Shown here: one piece after another, positions 1-9,815 of the stretch
Layout of the letters: the number at the start of each line of letters is the position of its first letter
How positions within the stretch are numbered: position 1 is the first letter of the stretch
From: Cristatella mucedo
Taxonomy: Eukaryota > Bryozoa > Phylactolaemata > Cristatellidae
DNA length: 64,000 nucleotides
NCBI GenBank assembly: GCA_009760855.2
Contig: WPIO01000105.1
Span: 1,188,501 to 1,252,500, forward strand
Direction of reading: 5' to 3'
Notes under the pieces: generated by a model
What the model was told of the DNA's origin: nothing
The model's input: only the letters and a program-made list of their open reading frames with translations
Database searches by the model: none
Translations under genes and position numbers: made by a program

Positions 1-2
1 TA

Positions 3-170
3 AGTGATGCTCCTGAATTAACAACAAAATTAGAATCAGCATACAATTTTGTTACTGCATCACCGTTGTTAATAGGATCGGCTACATTCACAACTCTATT
101 TCAGTTTGAGTTGAGATCTGAAAGAAGATACCCAATAATTTTAGAAACACAATCAGCACTATGAATATTT
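3..170 (+). CDS. 3' end of an unrecognised viral reading frame, cut by window start
   Basis: About 55 codons are open from the window edge to a TGA at 168-170. The first part is polar; the last codons before and after the TGA are strongly hydrophobic and aromatic, and the frame runs on to a TAA near 201, so a C-terminal membrane segment is possible if the TGA is read through. It is the only viral frame on the plus strand at this end and converges on the exonuclease gene. I do not recognise the family. Confidence 0.3.
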
Positions 171-207
171 GCATTCATTTATATATTCATTGATTAACAT
201 TTTACTT

Positions 208-1015
208 CTATCTAAATTCTATTCTATCTTTACCTCTATCTAACACTTCTCTAACAATTGAAACAATTCTTGCAAGTCTAAATGGATCTTGTTCTTCTAC
301 AACTTGTATTTCTGCCTTTTTATATAACATTTCATATCATAAGCAAGAATTATTTATTTGAAAAACGACCACAATAAGAAATTATATCAAATTCAAAATC
401 ATAGTACTTTTCATCTTTAAGCAAAAAAATAACTAGCGGTTGTCTCATTGGCATATCAAAAACATAATTAGTAGGAATACGAACTGTACCAGCTGCTATA
501 TAGTCTAAAGGTTTTTCATCGTAATTTGACTCTTCAACAAAGATTTCAAATTCACAAAAGAATCATCTACTTAATTTTAATACATGTAATCCAAGTAAGC
601 ACTGTGCTAAATACTGTTTTAGTATATATTCTTCAACTATACTCCTACTCCATAAACATTCTATCACAATAAGTATATCTTCATCAATAATTCCATCCGG
701 AGAATAACGATATACTCCATCACTAGTAAAACATTCGTTAGTGTTTTCAATATTTCTATCTAGTTTGATTTCTAGAAATTTTGCAGTGATAGGTTCAAAC
801 ACTTTTCCAAATAGCATTCGTGGAAATCTCATTGGAGAGCTGTTAGAAATATATCTTTTTAGTTTTCTTTATGCAATTAATTGTATATAACAATCAATAT
901 GTGCACCAAAAACCATATCATTACCTAGAACCGAATACACTTCTGATCCACCAATATCTAGTGACATAGCTTTTTTCCACTCATCTGAACCTTGAATAAA
1001 GTTTGCTTTTTGCAT
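208..1015 (-). pseudogene. YqaJ / lambda-exonuclease-like recombinase nuclease
   Basis: The N-terminus has GSDEW followed by IGGSE, the signature start of the YqaJ/lambda exonuclease fold, and the middle has YSPDG followed by a beta-strand with IVIEC, where the family carries the catalytic Asp and the E-x-K pair. The expected lysine is not visible: the strand reads E-C-L. Such enzymes resect double-stranded ends for recombination or genome maturation. The start at 1015 is chosen because it directly precedes the GSDEW motif; the end is a TAG at 208-210. In-frame TAA near 880 and TGA near 567, and a frameshift near 340, break it. It lies downstream of the capsid gene on the same strand. Confidence 0.6.
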
Positions 1016-1764
1016 TATATTTAGACATTATAAATGTATTTAAAATTTATTTTCATCATAAAAAAATGTTCCTTTACTACAAGTAAAGTTAGATCCATTT
1101 CCATTTTACGTTAGTTCAGCAGTATTCTCACACATAGTACGATAGTGAAGTATGATTGTTGTAGCAGGAACTGCAGGTTAACCAGCTCCACCAGCACCAA
1201 CACTACCAGCATCAGCAGCAGAATGAATCAAGGCATTGAATTCAACTGTTACATGAAGTTTGGATGTTACTTCAAGTGGTTCATCATTGCATTGTAGATC
1301 CATTACATGAATAGGATAAAGAGATAACCACTCAGGATAAGTAACACCTACAGGTTCAGTTACTTCATTCAATCAAAGATATTTTTTCTGAATGTAGTAA
1401 AATCAAGATAAGATGTTGAGCATTTTCCATCTCTTGGATAATTGCTTCTTGGAACAGTTGGATATTGTTTCGATCCATTAGCAAGTACAGTCACACTTTT
1501 AATATCGCAATGATTGTTTGTGCAAGGATTTTCAGTATAAAATCCATATTTACCATAATTTTTCGCTGCTACAATCAGCCATCTAACTTTAGCAATATTA
1601 TTTTGTACGGATAGAGTTCTAGTGTATTTCATACCTTGGTTGAAATTAGTTAGTGCCATATTTTCATATCATCTAACTCTGTAGTTAAGTCTTAGTTTCT
1701 TTGATCTCTCACTCGAAAGATCAGCAAGTGATCTTTGAATATTTTCCATAGTTAGGTGACCCCT

Positions 1765-1958
1765 AGTAATGGTGAGCCGTACTAGCTCACTTGGTAAGGC
1801 GGTTGCTTTTCACGACCTATGCCCCGAGGTCGTGGGTTCGAATCCTGCGGTGGGCAATCCTTTATCACCCCTGCAAGGGGTGGTGATAGCCGTAAAAATT
1901 CTTATGTCGCTATGCAAAAAAAGGCTGGTTAATCAGTTAGTATTTATTTATTTTATTT
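1765..1958 (+). mobile_element. tRNA-derived SINE inside the capsid gene
   Basis: The 5' part resembles a tRNA, with an A-box-like stretch near 1785 and a canonical B box GGTTCGAATCC at about 1837. It is followed by a tRNA-unrelated body (a short CCCCTGCAAGGGG stem) and a TTTA-rich tail. The same layout recurs at 29330, 49028 and 63424 (plus) and 44150 (minus), so this is a dispersed SINE and not a tRNA gene. Its position within a viral reading frame shows that it arrived after viral integration. Confidence 0.85.
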
Positions 1959-2361
1959 TACAACACATGGAACAATCAATCTCACTTTTGACATCATAAT
2001 TCTAAATGCATTTCAAGTACCACTTCCAGCAGCATTAACAACACCTCTACTTTGTATTGCATTAGCATCACCAGATGCTCCAGTCATAATTGCTTCAAAA
2101 TCATTTTCACCAACTCAATTTAATTCAGGAGTAAATGGAAAATTGTAAATAATTTTATTCATGTCGGCACCGAAATCAGAGAGTCTAGATAGAGGTAACG
2201 ATATACGGAATGTGCATGCATTATCAGCAAGATTAACATTCGTCATTCGTCTTCTATAAAGAAATCCAATGGTTGAAGAACTTGCAGCTGAAGCAGCAGC
2301 AGGACTGGTATACGGATAACTAAGAGAATTAACAGTATTAGCAGTAGCATTAAAAGACATA

Positions 2362-2816
2362 TAATGGTAAGTAAAATCATGCTTTAAAAAAATAAACGAA
2401 ATGAATAATATGGTTAGGGGTGACATGCACAGGGTCAGCATGCAAATGTGGTTAGTGGCAGCATGCACAGTGTCAGCACGCATAAGCACATCAAGGACGA
2501 ATCACAGGGACCCACTAAATGCTGTCCTAAATAGGTGTGTTTTTAGGTTCCTTTTAAATGTGGTCAGGTCAGGGGATGTTCTGATGCAGGTCGGGAGGGA
2601 GTTCCAGGCTTTGGGAGCATACGAACTAAATGCACGGTCTCCAAAGGGTTTAAGGTTTGCATGAGGTATTTCTAGACTGTTGGATTCCGAAAAGCAGGTG
2701 GTACGATGCTTGACCTGATGGGGTAGTATATCTGACAGATAGGCTGGAGCCATAGAATGAAGGGACCTAAAAGTGAGCGACAAAACCTTGAAGTCAATCC
2801 GTTGCTTGACTGGTCT
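2362..2816 (-). mobile_element. LINE family 1 fragment inside the capsid gene
   Basis: The sequence matches the 3' part of the LINE at 16137-17828 almost base for base: the end of ORF2 (motifs LSLTFRSLHSMAPAYLSD and AFSSYAPKAWNSLP) and part of the 3' UTR with its ATGCACAGTGTCAGCACGCAT repeat. It lacks the terminal stem-loop and ATT tail that complete copies have, and it is truncated on both sides, so it is not a simple retrotransposition product. Some of the capsid coding sequence may have been lost here. Confidence 0.85.
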
Positions 2817-3158
2817 AATTCTCATACTAATGAACATCCACGCACCTACAAGACCAGCAGCAAGATTTCTAGTAGGAGCACCATAAGCACCAGCAGCAAC
2901 CGTTTGAACTTGTAACTGACCTTCAAAAAGTAGATAAGTATAAGAAAGAACATAACATGTTTGCTGTTCACCAGGAACACAAAATGTTACTAGTTTGTTT
3001 GCGATGCTATCAGTTTCAATACCATTAGTTGGATATTTTTCTCTAAATGGATAGTCTTTAATACTGTAATTAGAAAAGAAAGAATAGCCCAATTCTAATA
3101 TAGTATCAATATGAGCACTTGCCATTTCTTCTCTATATAAAAAACTAAAGATTAATTT

Positions 3159-3743
3159 TTAGTTTTGAATATATAATCCAGCTCCTATTTTTTTCCTCAT
3201 ACCTCCACCATAACCATCAGGTCTAACATAAGGTACAACAGCTTTCTCTTTGATTACTTTCTCTATTTATTTATACACTTTTGGATCATTCTCTTTAAGA
3301 GTCTCTGAATAGTCTTCTACTTCAGCTTCCATTTCTGCTTTACGACTTATTTTTAGATTTTGGTTTAATTTTTCAAGCATAGCACGTTTAATCTCAAGAT
3401 CCATCTCTTTAATTAGTCTATCATAATCTTCTTTCTTTCGTTTCTCAAGTTCATATTCAAGTTCTTTCTCTTCCCTTTTTCTTCTTCAAGTCTTATCATT
3501 CATGTCTCTGCGTTTGTTAGCGTATTCTTGATCTATCTTTTCTTTCTTTGTTTGTAGTTCAATCACTTTTCTTGCTTGATGCATTTCAATACCTTTGTTA
3601 GCAATATTTATGCTTAGACCTGTTAATCCAGTTACAGCAGGTGCTACTTAACCAGCACCATCAATTACTTAATCTAATAATCCCGATCCATGATATTTAC
3701 CTCCGTGTATTCTATCATGATCAGCTCTCGCATTGCTACCCAT
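3159..3743 (-). pseudogene. Viral coiled-coil protein, unknown function
   Basis: The ATG at 3743 sits just after a TATAGA box that overlaps the end of the preceding gene. The predicted protein starts with a Gly/His-rich segment and a small hydrophobic stretch (about residues 25-45), followed by a long Lys/Glu-rich segment with heptad-like character (about residues 50-150) and a Gly/Lys-rich tail. In-frame TAA codons near 3667 and 3649 and a TGA near 3488 interrupt it. It lies directly upstream of the capsid gene, as internal virion or minor capsid genes do in related viruses. No family was recognised. Confidence 0.4.
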
Positions 3744-3752
3744 TGCTCTATA

Positions 3753-4586
3753 TTACTTTGAAATTTCTATTTTTGCAACTACATCAGTGATGATAATTGC
3801 AGGATTTTCATTTTGATCACCTAGACCTATTTTTAATGCACTTATTGAATCTATATCACCACGTGTTGGTAAATGCAGTATATTAGGAATATGTAGATCA
3901 ACCTTATCTCCGGGATTTATATCATCAATGTCAATAATATATGAAGATGAAATTGTTCTAAATATCCTTTTCTTCTTCTATATAATTCTTAAATGGATTA
4001 ACTAAATCAAAATCTACACTAATCCATCTTATTCCCTTATTATCTGGCAATACTATTTTATTCAATGCTTTATAAATTCCACTGAAACACATTGATTTTT
4101 CTATTATTTCGTAAAGAGTTCCACCAACATCTGCAGCATCAAATGATCCTTGTTGATTTGAGTTAAAACCTAATGTATCACTAATTGGATTTATTACCCC
4201 AGAAGCATAACTTCCAAGTAAAACAACATAATCTGGAGTTACTTGTAATATAGTTTTTTCATCTGTATCAACACTAAATTTTATTCCACTGCTATTTCTA
4301 GCGTTAGAATTATAAAATGCGCTACCTTTAGCTAAAGCTGTGTTAAGAGCAGTAACCATCTTACTATTATCATAATATCCTTGTGAAATTGTTGTGGAAA
4401 AAGATTTGCTTTATACCAAAGCATAACATTTACACTAGTAGTAACATTTGATATTGTTCTATTAGTATAGGCAAACTCTACTCTTTGTAATCCAACTTTA
4501 TTAAAACCTGAATCAGATCCAAGTATAATTGATGGCACTAATGTTTTTGATTCTGAAATGCTTGTTCCTTTTAATCTTATAGACAT
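3753..4586 (-). pseudogene. Probable penton / minor capsid protein
   Basis: The frame starts at an ATG preceded by TTATATAAGA. The early part is strand-rich with LVPSIILGSDSGF; a GYY segment followed by a helix and a strand-rich core resembles the single-jelly-roll penton layout of adintovirus-type viruses. Frameshifts near 4375 and 3960 break it into three pieces. It ends with a TAA at 3753-3755 that overlaps the TATAGA box of the next gene. Position next to the capsid gene supports a virion role. An alternative is another structural or spike protein. Confidence 0.35.
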
Positions 4587-5454
4587 TCTTATATAATAAC
4601 TCAACAATTTCTATTACAACTGTAGTTTTTTGTGAACTAAGATCTAATAATTTTAAATTCCGATCAGTGACAGTAATTAATATATCCAAAATGGAATCAC
4701 TAGTTATATTATGATACTCAATTGTATTTGGTTCATGTACCATTTGTTCCCATGGATAGAAGTTTTAAGCAAAACTTCTTAGTACTTGTGTTTCAGCTCC
4801 ATTTATGAAACTTGTTCCACTAGCAACCAAATTACAATTTACAAGTACAAGATGTAGATCAGAAACAAAAACTTCATTTTCAGAAATAAAATTAGCATTA
4901 GGTGTACAAACGACTTTATTTGTTATACTTGGATTTATTGTTGAAAACTTTGAATCTGTTGTATGAGCATCACTAGTAAAACCAAGAACACTAGAAACAG
5001 TTATATGACCTACCAGCAAGAAAACTCCAACAATTAATCCAAGAATTAGAAGTAGAAGCATTACAACCTAACTCAAAATTATCTGTAGTTGCTCCTGATT
5101 GTGTAATAGAGTTATTAATGATATCTAAAATACCAATATTTACATCATCCGATTTAGCAGAGTAAATTTCAGGTCTTATTGTTATTGTTTGTTCAGATCT
5201 ACCTGACGCTCTATAAACCTGAGTATTATTAGAATCTTTAATATTTTTAATAAAGTTAGTACCAACAAATTTCTTAAAAAATATCTTAAAATTGTTGTTT
5301 CTTAATAAAATTGGATTATCAATGTGTGTTTTAATAGGATTAGTAGTACCAGTTAAATTAAATACATATCCTTCATTACTTGCTTGACTAGGTTTTCTAA
5401 TACTTTCAACACTCTTACATATATATCATTATCACTTTTAAAAAAATCACTCAT
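4513..5454 (-). pseudogene. Viral structural-type protein, strand-rich, unknown
   Basis: The ATG at 5454 follows TTATATAGAA. Two frameshifts (near 5400 and 5000) and a TAA at 4765-4767 break the frame. The downstream part contains a strand-rich motif, ILITVTDRNLKLLDL, of the kind seen in jelly-roll or spike-like virion proteins. The leucine-rich stretch that appears at 5000-5061 in one frame is produced by reading out of phase and is not a membrane anchor. The 3' end overlaps the next gene's start and is uncertain. Function unknown; a virion component is inferred from its place in the capsid gene run. Confidence 0.35.
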
Positions 5455-5464
5455 TTCTATATAA
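5455..5464 (-). promoter_or_regulatory. TATATAG-type box next to start codon
   Basis: TTATATAGAA abuts the ATG at 5454, and the TAG inside it is the stop codon of the gene starting at 6462. Equivalent boxes are seen at 3126-3140, 3744-3755, 4587-4596, 6463-6473, 7122-7134, 12946-12956, 13993-14002 and 19734-19744 (all minus) and at 7132-7141 (plus). Confidence 0.55.
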
Positions 5465-6462
5465 TATATAAAATATTATTTATCTTTGCAACATAAGACT
5501 TTGGAACTTTTCTAGACCTAGAAAGATAATAAACAGCAGAACTAATATAATTTACAACTCCTTTATTTCCAGCAGCAAGTTCACGCTACCATAAATATAT
5601 CTCATCAAAAACTTCCTTTTCACTACTTGCAGCTAATGGAATTAGTTCTACTCCTTGATCTGTTGCTTCTGGTTTAAAATTCTGGTTTAAAAGAAACTCC
5701 AAAATTGTTTCTTCTGCTTCTGTTCTTTTCTTCTTTGAATGTAATTCTGTAAAGACATTGAAAAGAGCGCCATCAAATTTGTTTTTTCTTCTTCATTAGG
5801 ATTGTTTACGGCATCTCTTATGTTAACAGATGCATCTCTTTTAGCAACAAGTTTGAGAAGAATTTCTTCATCAGTTGGTGGTTTGACTTGAACAGGAAGA
5901 GCAGCAATTGCAAGAGGTTCATACTCTTCTATTATTGCCTTTTTCCTTACTGGTTTACCTGTACTTGGATGAACACCAAATGTTTTACCTCCTTGTTTTT
6001 GAAGTATATCATTAGTGTCTTCTTTTCTTGATTAGCTGCACAGGTCTTTGCTGGATGTAATCTTTTAATTGCTATTAGTGGTTTACCATATATAAAATCT
6101 TCAGATAATTTACCTATTACACTAGAAATATCTGTAGGTGTTTTTTCATCTAATGCTTTTTTCATTTGTTCACTCTGTTCCATTTCAATTGCAAGTGTAG
6201 GTCTAAATTTTCTTAGTTTATCAAAAACAATATTACCTGAATTATCAGTTGATTTCTCTAACGCACGTTCATTCAATTCATGTTCCATTCTATCTCTTGA
6301 AGTCATTTCTGCTTCAATTCTTTGTATTTCTTGACCATTACCAAGTGTCGTAGCAACACGTAACTCTTCTAAGTTTCTACGTTTATTTTGTAAGTCAGCT
6401 GCTTCTTGAACACTTCCTTTATAAAGTTTATTTAGACTTGCGTAAATATTTCCATTCATCAT
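5457..6462 (-). pseudogene. Viral protein with charged helical N-terminus, unknown
   Basis: The start at 6462 is chosen because a TATAGGA box precedes the double ATG. The first 140 residues are charged and probably helical (Glu/Arg/Lys-rich), followed by a short basic region containing HPSTGKP and a helical C-terminus. One frameshift occurs near 6015 and another near 5790. An in-frame TAG lies at 5586-5588. The terminal TAG at 5457-5459 is inside the TATATAG box of the next gene. No family recognised; its place between the ATPase and structural genes suggests a packaging or virion role. Confidence 0.4.
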
Positions 6463-6470
6463 TCCTATAT

Positions 6471-7121
6471 CTATCAAGTATTAAAAATAGTTAGTAATTG
6501 TTTTCCTGTACTAACAACAGACCAAAATCTTCCTTCTGATTCAGTTTTAGTTTAGTCAATTACACAATATTCAAATTTATTTCTAGTACAAGAATTAACC
6601 CATTCTTTAAACTGTTTCTTATCTATATCACCAACATACGAATCACCAATATATTCTATATCAGTATTATTTTGGATAAAGATTATAATCATGTTTATAT
6701 TGTTTTTTATTTCTCTTCTAGGAATATTAGTAAAACCTTGAGCAAGATAAAATATATTCAAAATAGTTTACGATTTTTTATTGGTCTTCTGTTATCAAAT
6801 CATCTATTACAACAAGATTCTTACAATTTTTATAAGAATCAACTTCAGGCATAGATCAATTCCATTAACCCAAACATAAGCAGGATTATCTTTAGTCATT
6901 GACATAAGACCACGGTATAACTTTTGATCTAAACTTGAAGCAATGATCGTACAAGTATCATAATTTTAGATACCATAAAATATCCAATTCATTACTAACT
7001 GTGATTTGCCTGTTCCACTTGGTCCAAGTACTCATGCTCTCATAGGTACTTTAGGCAATGGTTCTTAATGTCCAGTATCAGTATCTTGTCCAAAATTAAA
7101 AGCTCTAAGTCTTAACGACAT
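6471..7121 (-). pseudogene. FtsK/HerA-type genome-packaging ATPase (A32-like)
   Basis: A Walker A motif GPSGTGKS lies about 33 residues from the start, and a Walker B-like strand NLVVIDDL lies about 65 residues further on, followed by a segment with LAQGFTNIPR resembling the sensor region of viral packaging ATPases. These enzymes pump viral DNA into capsids. The ATG at 7121 follows TATAATATAGAAAA and is divergent from the zinc-ribbon gene 20 bases away. TAA at 7065-7067, TGA at 7032-7034 and TAA at 6966-6968 are in frame, the last two flanking the intact Walker A. A frameshift lies near 6760. The length of about 215 codons is normal for the family. Confidence 0.7.
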
Positions 7122-7141
7122 TTTTCTATATTATAATAGAT

Positions 7142-7890
7142 ATGGAAATTTATTGTGTTAAGTGTAAAAAGGAATTTATTACAATTAATGAAGAATATGT
7201 TGAAGTAAATAGTACAAAAGGATTAAGGGGTATGGAAAAAGGTGTTTGCACCATTTGCGGAAGTAAGAAATCAAAGTTTGTAAAACTAAAAAGTCAACCA
7301 ATTATAGTTGGTGAAGGTGTATTAGCTCATGGTAAAAAAGGAAGTGGTGTATTAGCAAATCGAAAGAAAGGAACAGGTGTACTAACTCACGGCAAGACAC
7401 TTGGTTCTTGAACAGAAGATAAACAACAAATACTTGCTGAACTAAAAAAGACCATCGACAAAAAAAATAAATAAATAAAATGAACAGCACTAACAGATAC
7501 AGAAATAAATAATTATATAAAATAATCAGATATAAAAAAGTTTAAAGTAGACTTTCCAAGAGATGAACTAAAAAAACACTAGAGAATGAATGTCTAATCT
7601 GTATTACAGGAGAACCATATCTTGCAATATATTACTAGGTAGCACTTAAAAAAGAAGGTAAACAATGTTTTTACTTTGATTCATTTGGAGCTCCACCAAT
7701 GCCAGAAGTAATACATTATTTTGGAGTTATACCAAGCTTTCAGACTTTTAAGCTACAAGAATACAATTAAACAGATTGTGGAAGAAGATGTCTAATCTTT
7801 CTAAAACTAATGCAAGAAGCAGATTTTGAAACAACAATGCAATTATTATGCAGGTTAAACATTTTATTTTCCAGTTATAGAAATCGATAA
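7142..7890 (+). pseudogene. Zinc ribbon followed in frame by adenovirus-type cysteine protease
   Basis: The first 89 codons encode a CXXC...CXXC zinc ribbon (CVKC and CTIC) of the DUF5679 type seen in this virus group, then three glycine/lysine repeats (GVLAHGKKGS-like). In the same frame, past TGA 7409, TAA 7472, TGA 7481 and TAA 7523, lies an adenain-like protease: LTDTEI near the start, FPRDEL, YFDSFG with the acidic residue, and a catalytic Gln exactly seven residues before the Cys of DCGRRC. The usual histidine of the THWVA motif is Tyr and the next codon is TAG (7636-7638). A 1-nt frameshift lies in the A-run at 7570. Such proteases mature viral capsids. Confidence 0.65.
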
Positions 7891-8365
7891 TAAAAAATGT
7901 GTTGTACTTGAAAATTCTTCTGTTGTCATCCCAAAAGGAAAACTTGCTCGTGTTCATATTGAAGAGAAAATTACTAAAGATTCTAAAATTTACTTCAATG
8001 CACGGATATCTATCAGTAAAGATATGAGACCAACTCTAGAAGATATTGTCGATAGAGCAAGTATGAAACTTGAATACAGTGGATATGATTTGTCTCAAAG
8101 ATCAACTATTGAAGTAAGAATTGACTTTGTTAGTAAACCAAGTATATTCTTTGATCAAAAGAACAAACAACTAAAGTTTAATAGTATTGCTGATGTGATT
8201 CAAAAACTTGGTAATGACTTTGCTGTTACTGGTATTCTTGATGGAAGTTATGTAACTAAAGATAAATATAATTCTGAAGAGAGACTTTATATTAGATTGA
8301 AACTAGATCAAGTTAAAGTTTATAGTGTTGTTAAACGAAGTGAAGTCAATCCTACAGAGTACTGA
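7837..8365 (+). CDS. Unknown viral protein, about 175 codons
   Basis: An open frame with only one early break (TAA near 7855 and a 1-nt shift beside it) runs to TGA at 8363-8365. It begins inside the 3' end of the protease gene. The sequence alternates hydrophobic strands with charged residues, for example VVIPKGKLARVHIEE and LYIRLKLDQVKVYSV, suggesting a beta-rich fold. It is one of the best preserved viral frames. No family recognised. A virion or DNA-binding role is possible but unsupported. Confidence 0.45.
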
Positions 8366-8432
8366 GAAAACATAAAACACAAAAACATATAAAACAAAAA
8401 AAACGAAACAAAAATTAGATTAGTTACATTTT

Positions 8433-8676
8433 TTATATCTTTTTTCTAGTTATATCTAACATTCTATCAACAATTCCACGTGCATAGTTTTTAATCTTAT
8501 TCAACTTGCAGGGTTTGATACTTTATCTTTTAGAAAGTCAAATTCTTTTTCTTTACTTCTTAATTGATATTGTAAATCATGTTTCAATGTATCACTTCAT
8601 TTGCATCAGAAACTAACTTATTTAATATTTCATAGCATTCAGAAATTGATTTAACTATTCTATCAACATCCATCAT
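8433..8676 (-). pseudogene. Small helical viral protein
   Basis: The frame starts at a double ATG (8676) and encodes a short charged, probably coiled-coil protein starting MMDVDRIVKSIS. A 1-nt frameshift near 8584 is shared with the inverted copy at 9643, so it predates that duplication; a second lies near 8508. It ends with a TAA at 8433-8435 and converges on the preceding plus-strand gene, leaving about 65 bases between them. Function unknown. Confidence 0.35.
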
Positions 8677-8702
8677 ATAAATTCCTTTTTTATCATTTAA
8701 TT

Positions 8703-8713
8703 TATATATAGAA
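8703..8713 (+). promoter_or_regulatory. TATATATAGAA box before the PX-like copy
   Basis: The box directly abuts the ATG. It is identical in the inverted copy at 9606-9616. Confidence 0.5.
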
Positions 8714-8992
8714 ATGGAATATCAAGGAGTACGACTTGATCTCTCAGAACATCAAGTAAAACTAATACATAAATCAACTGAACCTATCTCAATTCGTCTA
8801 AAACATAAAGATCTACCCGGAACTGTTCCAATGCTAGTTACACAAACACAACTAAACAGAATTAAAAAATGTCAAGCAAAAGGAATAGGAATGCAATTCA
8901 ATTTATTTCTTAAACAACTAAAACAAAATAGAAACGTTGGTTCTTTTTGTTGCAAATCAATCATTCAACATACCACCAATACATTGACCTAA
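8714..8992 (+). pseudogene. Truncated inverted copy of the PX-like gene
   Basis: The first 77 residues equal those of the minus-strand gene at 9605 except for a few substitutions, and similarity stops exactly at the arm boundary (8944), after which the frame reads through unrelated spacer to a TAA. The same TATATATAGAA box precedes the ATG. It is a by-product of the inverted duplication and not a separate gene. Confidence 0.8.
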
Positions 8993-9605
8993 CTTGGCTT
9001 TTGCGCTCATAATTGCTACCAAAGTTTTCGCATCTTCACGTACATATGAAGGTTGTTTGGAATATAATGCAATACGAGCAGCAGATTCAGCTAAAGCTAA
9101 ATCAGATACATTTCTTATTTCTGTTCTTCTAGGTTCTGGCATTGATGAAGTTTCCGTATATGTATGATCATGGATCAAACCACGCTTATCCAAATCATTA
9201 ACTTTGATAAGATTCATTCATTCTTTGAGTAAATTTCGTTCCCGGGCCCACATAGCTATAACGTCCAGTATTGTTAAACGAACCACCTGGTACTTCTTCA
9301 GATTTAGCACCTGCAGGCAAACGCATATGCATCTCACGATTACCAGTAAGTTTGCTTAAGGAATCTACTAAACCAGAACCAACGTTTCTATTTTGTTTTA
9401 GTTGTTTAAGAGATAAATTGAATTGCATTCCTATTACTTTTGCTTTACATTTTTTAATTCTGTTTAGTTGTGTTTGTGTAACTAGCATTGGAACAGTTCC
9501 GGGTAGATCTTTATGTTTTAGACGAATTGAGATAGGTTCAGTTGATTTATGTATTAGTTTTACTTGATGTTCTGAGAGATCAAGTCGTACTCCTTGATAT
9601 TCCAT
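8957..9605 (-). pseudogene. PX-like DNA-binding core protein, probably with a second domain
   Basis: The N-terminal 80 residues show the pattern of the adenovirus PX-like family found in adintoviruses and Polintons: a conserved P-L-x-T-x-x-Q-hydrophobic motif (here VTQTQLNRIKK), a basic G-containing loop, an S-x-x-Q-L-K helix and a Gly-Ser end. These small basic proteins bind viral DNA. A 1-nt frameshift near 9210 separates this from a second frame of about 86 codons that is helical and Ala/Arg-rich and of unknown function; whether they form one protein is not certain. TATATATAGAA precedes the ATG at 9605. Confidence 0.5.
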
Positions 9606-9616
9606 TTCTATATATA
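9606..9616 (-). promoter_or_regulatory. TATATATAGAA box before the PX-like gene
   Basis: The box directly abuts the ATG at 9605. Confidence 0.5.
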
Positions 9617-9642
9617 AATTAAATGATAAAAAAGGAATTTAT

Positions 9643-9765
9643 ATGATGGATGTTGATAGAATAGTTAAATCAATTTCTGAATGCTATGAAGTATTAAATA
9701 AGTTAGTTTCTGATGCAAATGAAGTGATACATTGAAACATGATTTACAATATCAATTAAGAAGTA
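9643..9765 (+). pseudogene. Truncated inverted copy of the small helical gene
   Basis: This begins with the same double ATG and has the same early frameshift as the gene at 8676 on the minus strand. It loses similarity at about 9780 and has no proper 3' end. Confidence 0.7.
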
Positions 9766-9806
9766 AAGAAAAATAATTTGATATTATTTTAAACAGTTAA
9801 AAACAG

Positions 9807-9815
9807 TATATAGAA
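9807..9815 (+). promoter_or_regulatory. TATATAGAA box before the HNH gene
   Basis: The box directly abuts the ATG at 9816, so even the probable homing endonuclease uses the viral start signal. Confidence 0.5.

Larger units (their letters stand above)
1106..3125 (-). pseudogene. Probable major capsid protein (double jelly roll, hexon-like), interrupted by a LINE and a SINE
   Basis: The N-terminal part resembles Polinton/adintovirus capsid proteins: a short helical lead, a strand-rich segment ending in a YLLFEG-type strand, and an alanine-rich loop ending GAWMF. The C-terminal part has alternating strands with VRWLIVAAKNYGK and a final sheet containing LHVTVEF. Between these, host repeats occupy 2362-2816 (LINE) and 1765-1958 (SINE). 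In-frame TGA codons at 2115-2117, 2013-2015 and 1679-1681 lie where tryptophan would fit, and a 1-nt frameshift occurs at about 1371. The ATG at 3125 follows a TATATAGAG box. A TAA at 1106-1108 is taken as the end. The call rests on fold-like pattern and gene order, not on a database match. Confidence 0.55.
8539..9780. repeat. Large inverted duplication, two 406-bp arms around a 430-bp spacer
   Basis: Positions 8539-8944 and 9375-9780 are near-perfect reverse complements; paired coordinates always sum to 18319, for example the ATGs at 8714/9605 and 8676/9643, so there are no indels in the arms. Only a few substitutions separate them. Each arm carries the start of the PX-like gene and the start of the small helical gene in divergent orientation. 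The left arm's PX-like frame is cut at the inner breakpoint. Confidence 0.95.

Noticed and set aside
1769-1860. Functional tRNA gene
   Set aside because: The tRNA-like head lacks a clean cloverleaf and recurs with the same non-tRNA body at several places, so it is a SINE.
4765-5061. Leucine-rich N-terminus resembling a membrane anchor
   Set aside because: It arises from reading the structural gene at 4513-5454 out of phase; the adjacent frame carries the continuing coding sequence.
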